A DNA stretch of 64,000 bases from Enteroscipio rubneri (GCF_002899715.1 NZ_PPEK01000009.1:1-64000); one strand, 5' to 3'. Shown: positions 9,572 to 18,953, counted from the first letter of the stretch. The notes: generated by a model from the letters alone, not told the origin. Translations and numbers: made by a program.

Positions 9572-10567
9572 CTAGGAGAGCGTGGCGTACATGACGGCCT
9601 TGATGGTGTGCATGCGGTTCTCGGCCTCGTCGAACACCTTGGACTGGGTCGACTCGAACACGGCATCCTCGACCTCCATCTCGGTGACGCCGAACTTCTC
9701 AGCGATCTCGGCGCCGATGGTGGTCTTGGTATCATGGAACGAGGGCAGGCAATGCATGAAGATAGCGTCATCGGAAGCCATGTCCATGACCTCTTTCGTC
9801 ACGCGATAGGGCTCGAGAAGCTTGATACGCTCGGCCCAGATGTCGTCCGGCTCGCCCATGGACACCCAGATGTCGGTGTAGATGACGTTGGCGCCCGTGC
9901 AGGCCTCCTTCACGTCCTCGGTCAGGGTGATGGAAGCGCCGGTCTCGGCCGCTACTTTCTTGCACTCCTCGACGAGCTCAGCCTTCGGCATACGCGCCTT
10001 CGGGCCGCAAGCCACAAAGTGCAGACCCAGCTTCGCGCACACGACCATGAGAGAGTTCGCCACGTTGTTCTCGGCGTCACCCATGAACACGAACTTGAGA
10101 CCCTTGAGACCCTGAGGGAAGTTCTCCTCAACCGTGAGCATGTCAGCGATCATCTGTGTGGGATGGAACTCAGTGGTCAGGCCGTTCCACACCGGCACGC
10201 CGGCGTTTGCGGCCAAATCCTCGACGATCTCCTGGGCAAAGCCGCGATACTCGATGCCGTCGTACATGCGGCCGAGCACGCGCGCGGTATCCTCGATGGA
10301 CTCCTTCTTGCCCATCTGCGAGCTGCCGGGATCGAGATAGGTGACGCCCATACCCAGATCCATGCCGGCAACCTCGAACGAGCAGCGGGTGCGCGTGGAG
10401 GTTTTTTCGAACAGGAGCACGATGTTCTTACCTTCGAGGTAACGATGGGGGGTACCCGTCAGCTTGAGGTTCTTGAATTCTTTGGACAGCCTGATAAGAT
10501 AGCGGATTTCCTCGGGGGTGAAATCCAGCAGCTTCAGGAAGTTGCGTCCGGAGAGGCTCGTGGGCAT
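9572..10567 (-). CDS. argF: Ornithine carbamoyltransferase (catabolic)
   Basis: A 331-residue enzyme that splits citrulline with phosphate into ornithine and carbamoyl phosphate when placed in an arc operon (arcB role). It has the carbamoyl-phosphate loop STRTR, the HPTQ motif and the substrate loop HCLPSFHD. The position between arcA and arcC supports the catabolic direction; sequence alone does not separate it from an anabolic ArgF. AAGGA lies upstream of the ATG. Confidence 0.93.
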   Translation of the reverse strand: MPTSLSGRNFLKLLDFTPEEIRYLIRLSKEFKNLKLTGTPHRYLEGKNIVLLFEKTSTRTRCSFEVAGMDLGMGVTYLDPGSSQMGKKESIEDTARVLGRMYDGIEYRGFAQEIVEDLAANAGVPVWNGLTTEFHPTQMIADMLTVEENFPQGLKGLKFVFMGDAENNVANSLMVVCAKLGLHFVACGPKARMPKAELVEECKKVAAETGASITLTEDVKEACTGANVIYTDIWVSMGEPDDIWAERIKLLEPYRVTKEVMDMASDDAIFMHCLPSFHDTKTTIGAEIAEKFGVTEMEVEDAVFESTQSKVFDEAENRMHTIKAVMYATLS

Positions 10568-10620
10568 GATTCAATTCCTTTCGTCGTACGTTGCCAAGTT
10601 TTTCATCGATGTCCAACAAA

Positions 10621-10688
10621 GCGGGCGACGCCAAGTAAACCGCCCGCAGATTACCGCTTCCGTGGGGGATCCGTTCGGATCCCCCACG
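10621..10688 (-). repeat. Tandem hairpins between arcA and argF
   Basis: Two stem-loops in the 170-base gap: a 7-bp stem at 10621-10647 (GCGGGCG/CGCCCGC) and a perfect 12-bp stem with a GTTC loop at 10661-10688 (CGTGGGGGATCC). Probably involved in processing or differential stability of the arc mRNA. Confidence 0.5.
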
Positions 10689-10737
10689 TTCGGGCGACAG
10701 CGGGTCTCGCCTCGCCCGGGAGTTAAAAGCTGAGCGC

Positions 10738-11958
10738 CTAGTCCTCGCGCCAGATGGGCATGCTCATGCAGCGTGGACCTCCACGACCGCGGGAGAGCTC
10801 TGCAGAGGGCATCTCGAGAACCTTGAGGCCCTTTTCCTTGAGCACGGCGTTTGTGACGTCGTTGCGCTCGTACACCACGATGGTGCCCGGTGCGATGCAC
10901 AGCGTGTTCGAGCCGTCGTTCCACTGCTCGCGCTCGGCCGCAATGCGGTCGCCGCCGCCGCAGGGGATGAGCTCAACAGGATGACCCACATACTTCTCAA
11001 GGATATCCTCGAGCGTGTCGTTGATCTCCTTGACGTGGATGCCGCCCTGGCCGTCAGGAGTGATCTCGAACACGGTCAGAGGGCCAAGGATGCCCGGGTG
11101 CACCGTGAACTTGTCGACGTCGATTTGAGTGAACACCGTGTCGAGGTGCATGAACGCACGGGAGTTCGGGATATTGAACGCAAGGATCGTCTCGATGGGA
11201 CTGGTGGAATCCTCGAAGATGTTCTTCGCGATAGCGTCGATCGCATCAGGCTCGGTACGCTGCGAAATGCCGATGGCCAACACCTTGTCGTTGATATTGA
11301 GGATGTCGCCGCCCTCGATGTGGAACGTGTTGTAACGGCTGTAGTACTCAGGGACGTCCTTGAACTCGGGGTGATACGTGAAGATGTACTCTCCGTAGAT
11401 GGTCTCGCGGTTGCGCGTGACGGAGTACATACGATTTATGGACACGCCGTTGCCGATCATCGCGAACGGATCGCGGGTGAAGTACAGGTTCGGCATAGGG
11501 GCAACCACCATCTTCGACGAATCGCTCACCAGGTCGACAAGAGAGTTCGACTTGTCGGTGTGCAGTTCGGTGAGGTTGATGCCCTCCATCGTCTTAAGGA
11601 CGAGGTCGTAGTTGTCGGGATAGTTGTCGTTAAGGTAATCGTAGATGATCTTCTGGTAGCGCTCGGTGCGAATTCCGGCCTCTTCGATGAACTGCTTGAG
11701 GAATTTTTCACGCAGCTCGGGGTTCTGATCGAGTACTTCGGCCATGAGCTTTTCGAGGTACACGACCTCAACGCCGTTGTCGCGCAGAATCTGCGCGAAG
11801 GCGTCGTGCTCTTCCTGGGCGACCTTCAAGAACGGGATATCGTCGAACAGCAGCTCCTCGAGCGTGTTCGGCGTCAGGTTCAGAAGCTCTCGACCCGGGC
11901 GGTGGAGCAGAACTTTTTTCAAAGGCTTGATTTCGCTTTTGACGTTCACACCAGCCAT
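10738..11958 (-). CDS. arcA: Arginine deiminase
   Basis: A 406-residue enzyme that hydrolyses arginine to citrulline and ammonia. Motifs: MPNLYFTRDPFAMIGNGV, FHIEGGD, HLDTVFTQID, and the C-terminal catalytic-cysteine loop ELSRGRGGPRCMSMP. ATG 11958 follows GGAGGGTTGCA and gives the usual N-terminus; in-frame sequence farther upstream is unrelated. First gene of the operon; with argF, arcC and the exchanger it yields one ATP per arginine plus ammonia. Confidence 0.97.
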   Translation of the reverse strand: MAGVNVKSEIKPLKKVLLHRPGRELLNLTPNTLEELLFDDIPFLKVAQEEHDAFAQILRDNGVEVVYLEKLMAEVLDQNPELREKFLKQFIEEAGIRTERYQKIIYDYLNDNYPDNYDLVLKTMEGINLTELHTDKSNSLVDLVSDSSKMVVAPMPNLYFTRDPFAMIGNGVSINRMYSVTRNRETIYGEYIFTYHPEFKDVPEYYSRYNTFHIEGGDILNINDKVLAIGISQRTEPDAIDAIAKNIFEDSTSPIETILAFNIPNSRAFMHLDTVFTQIDVDKFTVHPGILGPLTVFEITPDGQGGIHVKEINDTLEDILEKYVGHPVELIPCGGGDRIAAEREQWNDGSNTLCIAPGTIVVYERNDVTNAVLKEKGLKVLEMPSAELSRGRGGPRCMSMPIWRED

Positions 11959-12507
11959 TGCAACCCTCCTTTTCTGTATGCATTTTCCAGATTTTCGCCA
12001 TTCGGAACCGCCCGTTGCGCACCAGGCGTCCGTCCGATATCGCCAAAATCTCATGCTTCAGGTCAAATTGCAACCACAAAACTGAAACAAATCTGAACAC
12101 GTCAAAATGCCTCGTGGTTTTTCGGCGAACGGAGTCATTCTTTTGTGCATTTCTCCATATTTTCGACAAATTTACTTTTTTACGATAAAGCACTGTAGCG
12201 GTTCGCATGCACTTCGATCCCTTGTTTTGCGGCAAAAGAAACGCGTTTCAAGCTCGAAGCAGCCAAGTCTTTATTAATGTGAATGCATAAACATTCGAAA
12301 AGATGCAATTCCGATGCAAGCGTCTTATAGATAGCGGTCAAACAGGCCGTTTGCGATCTGCTTACCTGTGGAATTGAAACCGAGCGATTGTCGCATAACC
12401 CCTGTTACTTGCTGATATCCTCACAGACTCGGCCCTCTCGACCCCTTTGTCGCATCCTTTGTTCTCGCGCAGTAGTTTTACGGTATAATATCGGTGCTTT
12501 CCGAAAG
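11959..12507. other. Long gap upstream of arcA
   Basis: About 550 bases with no credible gene between arcA (minus) and tRNA-Arg (plus). I see no standard sigma-70 promoter for arcA. An interrupted palindrome GAATG-CATAAA-CATTC at 12281-12296 could be a regulator site; its 6-base centre does not fit the classic ArgR box. The arc mRNA may have a long leader. Confidence 0.4.
12484..12489 (+). promoter_or_regulatory. -10 element of tRNA-Arg
   Basis: A perfect TATAAT 19 bases before the mature 5' end of the tRNA. The -35 is weak (TTGTTC at 12459-12464 with a 19-base spacer). Confidence 0.5.
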
Positions 12508-12583
12508 GCGCCCATGGCTCAATGGATAGAGCAACGGACTTCTAATCCGTCGGTTGCAGGTTCGAATCCTGCTGGGCGCACCA
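12508..12583 (+). tRNA. tRNA-Arg (anticodon TCT)
   Basis: A full cloverleaf can be folded: acceptor GCGCCCA/TGGGCGC, anticodon stem ACGGA/TCCGT around loop CTTCTAA, T loop GGTTCGAATCC and encoded CCA at 12581-12583. It reads AGA codons (and AGG by wobble), which are rare in this G+C-rich genome. Confidence 0.95.
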
Positions 12584-12590
12584 GAATTCG

Positions 12591-12630
12591 AAGGTCGTCC
12601 GGCTCAACAAGGACGGCCTTTTTAATTTTC
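12591..12630 (+). terminator. Terminator of tRNA-Arg
   Basis: A 10-bp stem (AAGGTCGTCC/GGACGGCCTT with one G-U pair), 10-base loop and a run TTTTTAATTTT. Confidence 0.8.
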
Positions 12631-12866
12631 TAAAAATTAAACTTTTTATGATGTCATATTTATAATAGTATGGCAATAGACATTATTGCTTTTTTGGCAC
12701 TTTGAAGACAAGGCGTAGTTCTCAGCGCTTCCTTGTAATCCTTCGGTAAACCGATTGGCAACGGTTCGTTTGGATGCGCCGTTTTGATGGCACCCTCCTT
12801 TATCATAGAAAGCTCAATCGCCGTGCGCTCACCTCTCGTCGACGAGCGTCGAAAGGAGCAACGCCA

Positions 12867-13112
12867 ATGCCCTATCTAGAAAATCACACGTTGTACTACA
12901 AGAAATCCTGCCCTTATTGTCAGAAAGTTCTTCGGTTCATGGACGATCGAAAGATCATGATGGATACGCGCGATACGCTGCAGCCGGGCATTCAGAACGA
13001 CCTTGTGCGCGTAGGAGGCAAAAAGCAGGTTCCCTGTCTGGTCGTCAACGGCAAACCGTTGTATGAATCGGACGACATCGTCGAATATCTCAGGACACAG
13101 GTGCCACAATAA
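12867..13112 (+). CDS. Glutaredoxin-like protein
   Basis: An 81-residue thioredoxin-fold protein with the dithiol active site CPYC (residues 15-18), a cis-Pro segment QVPCLVV and the C-terminal ESDDIVEYL helix. It should reduce disulphides or bind an Fe-S cluster in the cytoplasm. Closest in form to GST-N/glutaredoxin domains. AAAGGAG precedes the ATG by 9 bases. Stands alone between two tRNA genes. Confidence 0.85.
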   Translation: MPYLENHTLYYKKSCPYCQKVLRFMDDRKIMMDTRDTLQPGIQNDLVRVGGKKQVPCLVVNGKPLYESDDIVEYLRTQVPQ

Positions 13113-13279
13113 CCTGTACGCTCAACGATAGCGCGCTACGCTCAAGATCATCCGCGAGAAAGACGTGCATGGAACCCGCTACATTGGAGTACGTTCTCTC
13201 GCGAGTACCCTTACTCGCCGGGACTGCCCTCTTCGATAAGGACCATAGCCGTTGCAGGCGCAGGCTGCGGCCCTTTTGT

Positions 13280-13296
13280 GCACGAGAATCTCGTGC
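13280..13296. repeat. Short palindrome upstream of tRNA-Gly
   Basis: GCACGAGA and TCTCGTGC around a single central base, just upstream of the tRNA-Gly -10 (TACAAT, 13316-13321). Could be a protein-binding site; no family recognised. Confidence 0.3.
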
Positions 13297-13337
13297 GCAT
13301 GCGACAAATTTGCGGTACAATGAGCGTCGCGCAAAAC

Positions 13338-13411
13338 GCGGGTGTGGTTCAATGGTAGAACCTGAGCCTTCCAAGCTCATGACGCGGGTTCGATTCCCGT
13401 CACCCGCTCCA
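13338..13411 (+). tRNA. tRNA-Gly (anticodon TCC)
   Basis: Acceptor GCGGGTG/CACCCGC, anticodon stem TGAGC/GCTCA around CTTCCAA, T loop GGTTCGATTCC, discriminator T and encoded CCA (13409-13411). Confidence 0.95.
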
Positions 13412-13421
13412 TCCGATTGCC

Positions 13422-13452
13422 AGGCCGAGGGCACCTTGCCTTCGGCCTTTTC
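13422..13452 (+). terminator. Terminator of tRNA-Gly
   Basis: A 10-bp stem (AGGCCGAGGG/CCTTCGGCCT with one G-T pair), 7-base loop, then TTTTC. The rest of the gap up to 13741 holds nothing I can support. Confidence 0.7.
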
Positions 13453-13741
13453 ACATCCCGTCGGCCTCCCCTACTACACAGACGTACAGCCCGGCTTCAT
13501 CGAGGCCTATGCGCGAGTTGCCCGCAATACACAAGCCGCCGTATCGCACGTGCGCTTCCCACTGCAAAGACGTCGATCCGAAAAACTCCCGTCCGCTGGG
13601 TAACGGCGATACCAAAGCACATTGACGTCGTATTGCCGAAGCCACCATCCCAAGCCAGGCATCGCTTTCGAAGCAGTACAGTCGCGTCGTCAGCCAACGC
13701 GAGCCGGCAGCACCCGAAGCGGAGGACGGACCGATACGACC

Positions 13742-16450
13742 ATGAACGCACAACTCGAAGCGTACAACCGAAAGAGGAGCTTCGACCGCACACCCGAGCC
13801 CAAGGGGATCGAAAGCGGATCGGGTTCTCCTACGGTCGATCCTTCCGACCGTCTCAGGTTCGGCGTACAGCACCACGTAGCACGGCGCGACCATTACGAT
13901 CTGCGTCTCGAGTGGAACGGCGCGCTTTTGAGCTGGGCCGTTCCGAAAGGGCCATCCTTCGATCCACGTGACAAGCGGTTGGCTGTGCACGTTGAGAACC
14001 ATCCCCTCGAGTACCGCTCGTTCGAGGGAACCATACCGAAAGGCGAGTACGGCGGCGGCACCGTGATGCTGTGGGACGAGGGATTTTGGACGCCGCTCGG
14101 CGACGTCGACGAAAGCCTCCGCAATGGAGAGCTGAAGTTCAAGCTATACGGGCAGCGGCTCAAAGGAGCTTGGGTGCTGGTCAAGCTTAGGCAAAAACCC
14201 GGCGAACGCGGCGACAATTGGCTTCTGATCAAGGAGCGCGACGAATTCGCTCAATCCGAAAACGCGATTTCGCCGTTCACGACGAGCATTGAAACCGGAC
14301 GCACGATGGAAGAGATTGCGCAAGAAGCAGCCGAACATGGAGAGCGCAATCCCTTCAAGGAAACGCCGGTCCAGCTAGCCAAGCTTGTAACTGACGTCCC
14401 TACAGGCCGCAACTGGCTATACGAAGTAAAATACGATGGCTATCGCATCGTCGCATACGTCGAAGGCGGGCGAACGCGCCTTACGACGCGCAATGGACTT
14501 GACTACACCGATCGTTTTCCCGATATAGCCGCCTCGCTTTCTCGCTGGTCAGATGGTCGTGCGATGGTCCTCGACGGAGAACTCGTGGTGACGGACGAGG
14601 ACGGACGGTCCGACTTCCAGGCGCTCCAGAGCTTTCTTCGAAGTCCCGAAGGCAAGCGACCCGCCTACATCGTGTTCGATCTCCTCGCGCTCGACGGCGA
14701 GGATCTACGCGATCAACCCCTTGTCGAGCGTAAGCGCCTCCTCGAGGAACTCGTACATGATGCGCCACTGGCTGTTCGCTTCAGTGCGCACGTCTCAGAG
14801 CAGGGGGAAGAGAGCTTCCGCGCCGCGTGCGAACTAGGCTTAGAAGGCATCGTCGGCAAACGAAGAGACTCTCGCTATCGTGGAAGGCGCACCGGCGATT
14901 GGATCAAGCTGAAATGCGACCGCAGCCAGGAGTTCGTCGTGGGAGGCTACACCTGCACCGAGAAAGCCCGTGCCGGCGTAAGCGCTCTTCTACTGGGCAC
15001 CTTTGAGAACGGCGTTTTTGAATACGCAGGGCGTGCGGGGTCGGGCATCTCGGCAGATGATGCGCATGAGCTGCTCGAGCGGTTTCGGGGCCTTGAACGC
15101 TGCGACCCCCCGTTCTCGAACCCGCCTCGCGCTCGAACGGGAGAGTGCCTTACATGGCTCAAGCCTGAGCTTGTGGTTCAGGTGCGTTTTTCCGAATGGA
15201 CCGAGGACGGCCAACTCCGCCATCCAAGCTACCAGGGCTTACGCGCCGACAAAGAACCCCGAGACGTTCATCGCGAGGATGCCGCCGGCGCGCCTCGACC
15301 CAGTGCCGCAAGCAACGACACCGACGATACGACTCGACGCGCTGCGAAGCAGAGCGAACCCGCTTCCCGCATCGCCTCCCCCGAACGCAACGCATCGAGC
15401 ACAAATAGAACGGAGCATCGCATGACCACCGAGAACACCGGAGCCGCGCATGCCTTGGCGGAATCGAGCGACTCGAAGAACGGGCTCGAGCGCGCCTCCG
15501 ACCCGCCAAGCTCAAAGCGACGCGCTGCCGAGCCGGGCGAGCGCTCGCCCCGTCCGAAGAGCCCCCGCGGAACCGCCGCGACTGACGGACTCGTGGTGGA
15601 TGGCGTCCGCATCACGAGCCCGGACAAGCTCTTGTTCACCGATCCCGACGTGACCAAGGCCGACGTCGTACGCTATTACGCGCAAGCCGCCGAAGCCCTG
15701 CTGCCCTATGCGAGCGGGCGCATCTTGAGCATCGTACGCTGTCCGCGCGGCATTGAATCCGCATGCTTTTTCAAGAAGCATCCCGGTCCGGGCGCCGCAG
15801 GCGTCGTAACGGTAACCGTGCCGTCAAGCGATGGCACGCCGGAGGAGTACTTCTACGTGGACGACGTCCGAGGCATCGTCACGGAAGCGCAGATGGACAC
15901 GCTCGAATTCCATGTATGGGGCAGTCGTGTGGAAACGCTCGAGCAGCCCGACATGATGGTATTCGATCTTGATCCCGACGAGGGCCTTGGTCTTGAGCAG
16001 ATACGCCAAGGCGTGCGCGACTTGAAAGGGATGCTCGACGAGCTGTCGCTGACGTCGTTTCTCAAGACAAGCGGCGGTAAAGGCTACCATGTGGTCGTTC
16101 CGTTCGAACCCTCGGCCTCATGGGAGGCGTTCCATAGCTTCGCGCGGCGCATCGCCGACGTGATGGCGCAGCGTTGGCCCGACCGGTATACCAACAACAT
16201 ACGCAAGGCGAAGCGCAAGGGCCGTATCTTCATCGATTGGCAGCGCAACGGTCGAGGCGCCACAAGCATCGCCCCATATTCACTGCGCGCCCGCCACGGG
16301 GCCCGCGTGTCAACGCCTCTGTCGTGGGACGAACTCGGCCACGTTGCGCCCGATGCCGTGACGATGGCTGACGCCCTTGAGCGCATCGGTTCGCACAGCG
16401 ATCCTTGGAAGGGCTTCTTCGACGTGGAGCAGGCATTAAAGCAATCGTAG
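13742..16450 (+). CDS. ligD: Multifunctional NHEJ DNA ligase D
   Basis: A 902-residue protein with the three LigD modules in the order phosphoesterase, ligase, polymerase. The 3'-phosphoesterase covers about residues 39-150 (HHVARRDHYDLRLEW). The ATP-dependent ligase has nucleotidyl lysine K230 in EVKYDGYRI and spans about 200-490. A charged low-complexity linker (500-605) leads to the primase-polymerase with the metal pair D742/D744 (FDLDPDEG) and TSGGKGYHVVVP. It repairs double-strand breaks with Ku, but no Ku gene is in the window. ATG 13742 has no clear ribosome site, so the start is less certain. Confidence 0.93.
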   Translation: MNAQLEAYNRKRSFDRTPEPKGIESGSGSPTVDPSDRLRFGVQHHVARRDHYDLRLEWNGALLSWAVPKGPSFDPRDKRLAVHVENHPLEYRSFEGTIPKGEYGGGTVMLWDEGFWTPLGDVDESLRNGELKFKLYGQRLKGAWVLVKLRQKPGERGDNWLLIKERDEFAQSENAISPFTTSIETGRTMEEIAQEAAEHGERNPFKETPVQLAKLVTDVPTGRNWLYEVKYDGYRIVAYVEGGRTRLTTRNGLDYTDRFPDIAASLSRWSDGRAMVLDGELVVTDEDGRSDFQALQSFLRSPEGKRPAYIVFDLLALDGEDLRDQPLVERKRLLEELVHDAPLAVRFSAHVSEQGEESFRAACELGLEGIVGKRRDSRYRGRRTGDWIKLKCDRSQEFVVGGYTCTEKARAGVSALLLGTFENGVFEYAGRAGSGISADDAHELLERFRGLERCDPPFSNPPRARTGECLTWLKPELVVQVRFSEWTEDGQLRHPSYQGLRADKEPRDVHREDAAGAPRPSAASNDTDDTTRRAAKQSEPASRIASPERNASSTNRTEHRMTTENTGAAHALAESSDSKNGLERASDPPSSKRRAAEPGERSPRPKSPRGTAATDGLVVDGVRITSPDKLLFTDPDVTKADVVRYYAQAAEALLPYASGRILSIVRCPRGIESACFFKKHPGPGAAGVVTVTVPSSDGTPEEYFYVDDVRGIVTEAQMDTLEFHVWGSRVETLEQPDMMVFDLDPDEGLGLEQIRQGVRDLKGMLDELSLTSFLKTSGGKGYHVVVPFEPSASWEAFHSFARRIADVMAQRWPDRYTNNIRKAKRKGRIFIDWQRNGRGATSIAPYSLRARHGARVSTPLSWDELGHVAPDAVTMADALERIGSHSDPWKGFFDVEQALKQS

Positions 16451-16566
16451 CTATGCACAACCTCGCGCGCTGCAAAGCAAGCGTTCTTCCGAACGCGGCG
16501 CCTGGGCAAACGGATGCATTCCGGCGAAGACACGAAGTGCGCGATCAAACCGTAGTCGGAATATGA

Positions 16567-16643
16567 TGGTCGGGGCGACAGGATTCGAACCTGCGACATC
16601 CTGCTCCCAAAGCAGGCGCGCTACCAAACTGCGCCACGCCCCG
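16567..16643 (-). tRNA. tRNA-Pro (anticodon TGG)
   Basis: The reverse complement folds with acceptor CGGGGCG/CGCCCCG, anticodon stem CCTGC/GCAGG around TTTGGGA, T loop GGTTCGAATCC, and encoded ACCA at the 3' end. Confidence 0.95.
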
Positions 16644-16703
16644 ACGCCGAAACGGCAATGGGTATTATACCAGAAGCCTTGTCGAAGTGATGACGGCTTC
16701 GCG

Positions 16704-17330
16704 CTACCCCTCGGGATCGCCGAGGAAATGCAGGGAGGCTTCCAGCTGCTCGCGAAGGTCGCGCAGCGCATTGCCGCGATGAGACACCGCGTTCTTCTCG
16801 CCTTGGCTCACCTCGGCGAGCGTGCGCTTGCCGCCAAACACGTCCGGAAAGAACAGCGGATCGTATCCGAAGCCGCCTTCCCCCTGCTCTTCACGACCGA
16901 TGCAGCCTCCGATCGTTCCCCGTGCGACCGTCTCGGTACCGTCCTCGTTGATAAAAACCAACGTGCTCACGAAGCGCGCTGTGCGCTCTCCATCCGGCAT
17001 GTCGGCAAGCGCAGCCAGCAACTTTTGATTATTCGCGAAGTCATCGCACGGCTCGCCGGCGAACCGGGCCGAGCGCACTCCGGGAGCTCCGTCGAGCGCA
17101 TCCACCTCAAGACCGGAGTCGTCGGCAAGTGACGCGAGCCCGCCAGATACCTCGTGCGCAGCGCGCGCTTTGATGCGAGCATTTCCTTCGAAGGAATCAG
17201 CAAGCTCCTCCGGATCAGACTCAAGTCCCAGCTCGCGCAACGTACGGAACTCCCAGCCGGGGAAGTCAAGCGCCGTTGCGATCTCCGCAGCCTTGTGCGC
17301 ATTGTTCGTTGCGAGCACTACCGTTTTCAT
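16704..17330 (-). CDS. rdgB: XTP/dITP pyrophosphatase (RdgB/HAM1)
   Basis: A 208-residue house-cleaning enzyme that hydrolyses dITP and XTP to monophosphates. Motifs: VLATNNAHKAAEI, LADDSGLEVDALDGAPGVRSARF, GEGGFGYDPLFF and a C-terminal SHRGNAL. ATG 17330 chosen because the family begins right there. Lies 58 bases downstream of murI on the same strand, probably co-transcribed. Confidence 0.94.
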   Translation of the reverse strand: MKTVVLATNNAHKAAEIATALDFPGWEFRTLRELGLESDPEELADSFEGNARIKARAAHEVSGGLASLADDSGLEVDALDGAPGVRSARFAGEPCDDFANNQKLLAALADMPDGERTARFVSTLVFINEDGTETVARGTIGGCIGREEQGEGGFGYDPLFFPDVFGGKRTLAEVSQGEKNAVSHRGNALRDLREQLEASLHFLGDPEG

Positions 17331-17388
17331 GCCTCCGCCTTCCTTCGGCATATTCTTCCAGTTCCCGCCTCTTGCGACCCAGCCGCCC

Positions 17389-18333
17389 TCAAGCCAGCTC
17401 CACACGAGCAACCGTGTCGATAGGCGCGCGGAACACGCGGCTGCCGAAGCTCGCGAATTCGCTCACGTCCTCGCCCGTCGTGAAGAACTCGTAGCAAGGT
17501 CCATTATCGGATGGAGCCAGAGCATCGCGTCGCGCAAGAATCTCGGCGACGTCCAGCGCCGCTTCCCTCGCCGACGAAATCAGCGTGACGCCACGCCCGA
17601 CGACTCCGCCGATAAGCGCTTTGAGCAGAGGGAAATGCGTGCAACCAAGCACGAGCGTGTCAATATCGCAACGACGGAGGGGTTCCAGGTACTCGCGCGC
17701 AATCTCCTCGAACGCAGGGCGAATATAGACCTTCGATGCAAGCGATGTGTAATTCTCAATGGGCCCCTCTGCCATACGGATGCCCTGTTCGGCAATTTCC
17801 ACGAAGCGCGGCGTAGCTGTGGAGAATACCGTAATACCGGCGTCGAGATGGCGGATGGCGCGCGTGTAAGCATCCGATTCCACCGTGGCCTTCGTAGCCA
17901 CGACGCCTACGCGACGGTTCTGCGTCGCATGAGCAGCCGCGCGAGCACCCGGCTCCACAACGCCGATGACCGGGACGGGGAACGTCCTCTGTGCATGCGC
18001 AAGTCCTGCCGCAGTCGCTGTGTTACAGGCGATGACGATGAGCTTCACCCCGCGCTCTACAAGCCAGGCGCCAATCTGCTGTACGAATCCATCCACTTCT
18101 GCTAGGTCGCGCGGCCCGTAGGGGCATCGCGCAGAGTCCCCCACATACACGATGGACTCTTGCGGCAGTGCTTTCGCAATTTCGCGCGCGACCGTGAGCC
18201 CACCGAAGCCGGAATCAAACACGCCTATGGGCGCGCAGGGGCTCACGCCCGACAAGAGAGCGCCCGCGGGTCCGTGCGTCGGAAACCGGAGGGAAGAAGT
18301 TTGGTTCGGTGCGCTTGGTATACTATCGTTCAT
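17389..18333 (-). CDS. murI: Glutamate racemase
   Basis: A 314-residue enzyme making D-glutamate for peptidoglycan. The family core begins at about residue 35 with PIGVFDSGFGGLTVA; catalytic cysteines lie in VIACNTATAAG and VLGCTHFPLL. The first 34 residues are an unconserved extension. No ribosome site precedes ATG 18333, and a TATACT box sits 13 bases upstream, so the message may be leaderless or the real start may be an internal GTG. Confidence 0.93.
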   Translation of the reverse strand: MNDSIPSAPNQTSSLRFPTHGPAGALLSGVSPCAPIGVFDSGFGGLTVAREIAKALPQESIVYVGDSARCPYGPRDLAEVDGFVQQIGAWLVERGVKLIVIACNTATAAGLAHAQRTFPVPVIGVVEPGARAAAHATQNRRVGVVATKATVESDAYTRAIRHLDAGITVFSTATPRFVEIAEQGIRMAEGPIENYTSLASKVYIRPAFEEIAREYLEPLRRCDIDTLVLGCTHFPLLKALIGGVVGRGVTLISSAREAALDVAEILARRDALAPSDNGPCYEFFTTGEDVSEFASFGSRVFRAPIDTVARVELA

Positions 18334-18354
18334 GCTTGCCAGTATACTGCAAGC
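18319..18354. promoter_or_regulatory. Overlapping divergent promoters of murI and ybaK
   Basis: Two TATACT boxes lie here. The one at 18319-18324 has an extended -10 (TGGTATACT) for plus-strand transcription. The other lies within GCTTGC-CAGTATACT-GCAAGC (18334-18354) and reads TATACT on either strand. The inverted repeat abuts the murI start codon. Confidence 0.4.
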
Positions 18355-18467
18355 ATTCTTCACCGAGACACTCGGATGCTTCGAGTCCTTGCGCGATCCA
18401 TGATCGGTACGATCGAGTGGCCAGCAAGACGCAACGGAGCCCAAGTCGAATAGATAGGAAGGACTGG

Positions 18468-18953
18468 ATGACGAAAGAACGCGATCGCAAGACCAACGCC
18501 ATCCGCGTGCTCGACGCCGCGAGAATCGATTACCGCTCATGGTTCTTCGAGACGCCTATCGCGCTCTCGGGCGTCGAGTCGGCGCGCCGACTCGGAATCG
18601 ACCAGGACCGCGTATTCAAAACACTCGTTACGCAAGGACGGTCGGGCGGCTACTACGTGTTCATGATCCCCGCAGGTCGCGAACTCAGCTTGAAGAAGGC
18701 GGCAGCAACGACCGGCGAAAAGTCCATTGCCATGATCAAGGCACGCGAGCTCCTGCCGCTTACGGGATACGTGCACGGCGGGTGCTCGCCCATCGGCATG
18801 AAGAAGCTCTTCCCTACATTTATCGACGAAACAGCGCTCCTACACGAGCGCATCGTATTCTCGGGCGGCCGCATCGGCTGCCAGGTGGAGGTCTCGCTCG
18901 AAGACCTGAGAGGCATCGTGCCGATAAAAGCGGCCGATCTCACGATCACCTGA
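18468..18953 (+). CDS. ybaK: Aminoacyl-tRNA deacylase, YbaK/EbsC type
   Basis: A 161-residue trans-editing enzyme that removes Cys from Cys-tRNA(Pro). It has the YbaK features DQDRVFKTLV, the conserved lysine in SLKKAAA, and GYVHGGCSPIGMKK. AGGAAGG precedes ATG 18468. Divergent from murI. Confidence 0.92.
   Translation: MTKERDRKTNAIRVLDAARIDYRSWFFETPIALSGVESARRLGIDQDRVFKTLVTQGRSGGYYVFMIPAGRELSLKKAAATTGEKSIAMIKARELLPLTGYVHGGCSPIGMKKLFPTFIDETALLHERIVFSGGRIGCQVEVSLEDLRGIVPIKAADLTIT

Noticed and set aside
12281-12296. ArgR box for the arc operon
   Set aside because: The palindrome GAATG...CATTC has a 6-base centre and lies over 300 bases from arcA; it does not match the standard box, so kept only as an unassigned palindrome.
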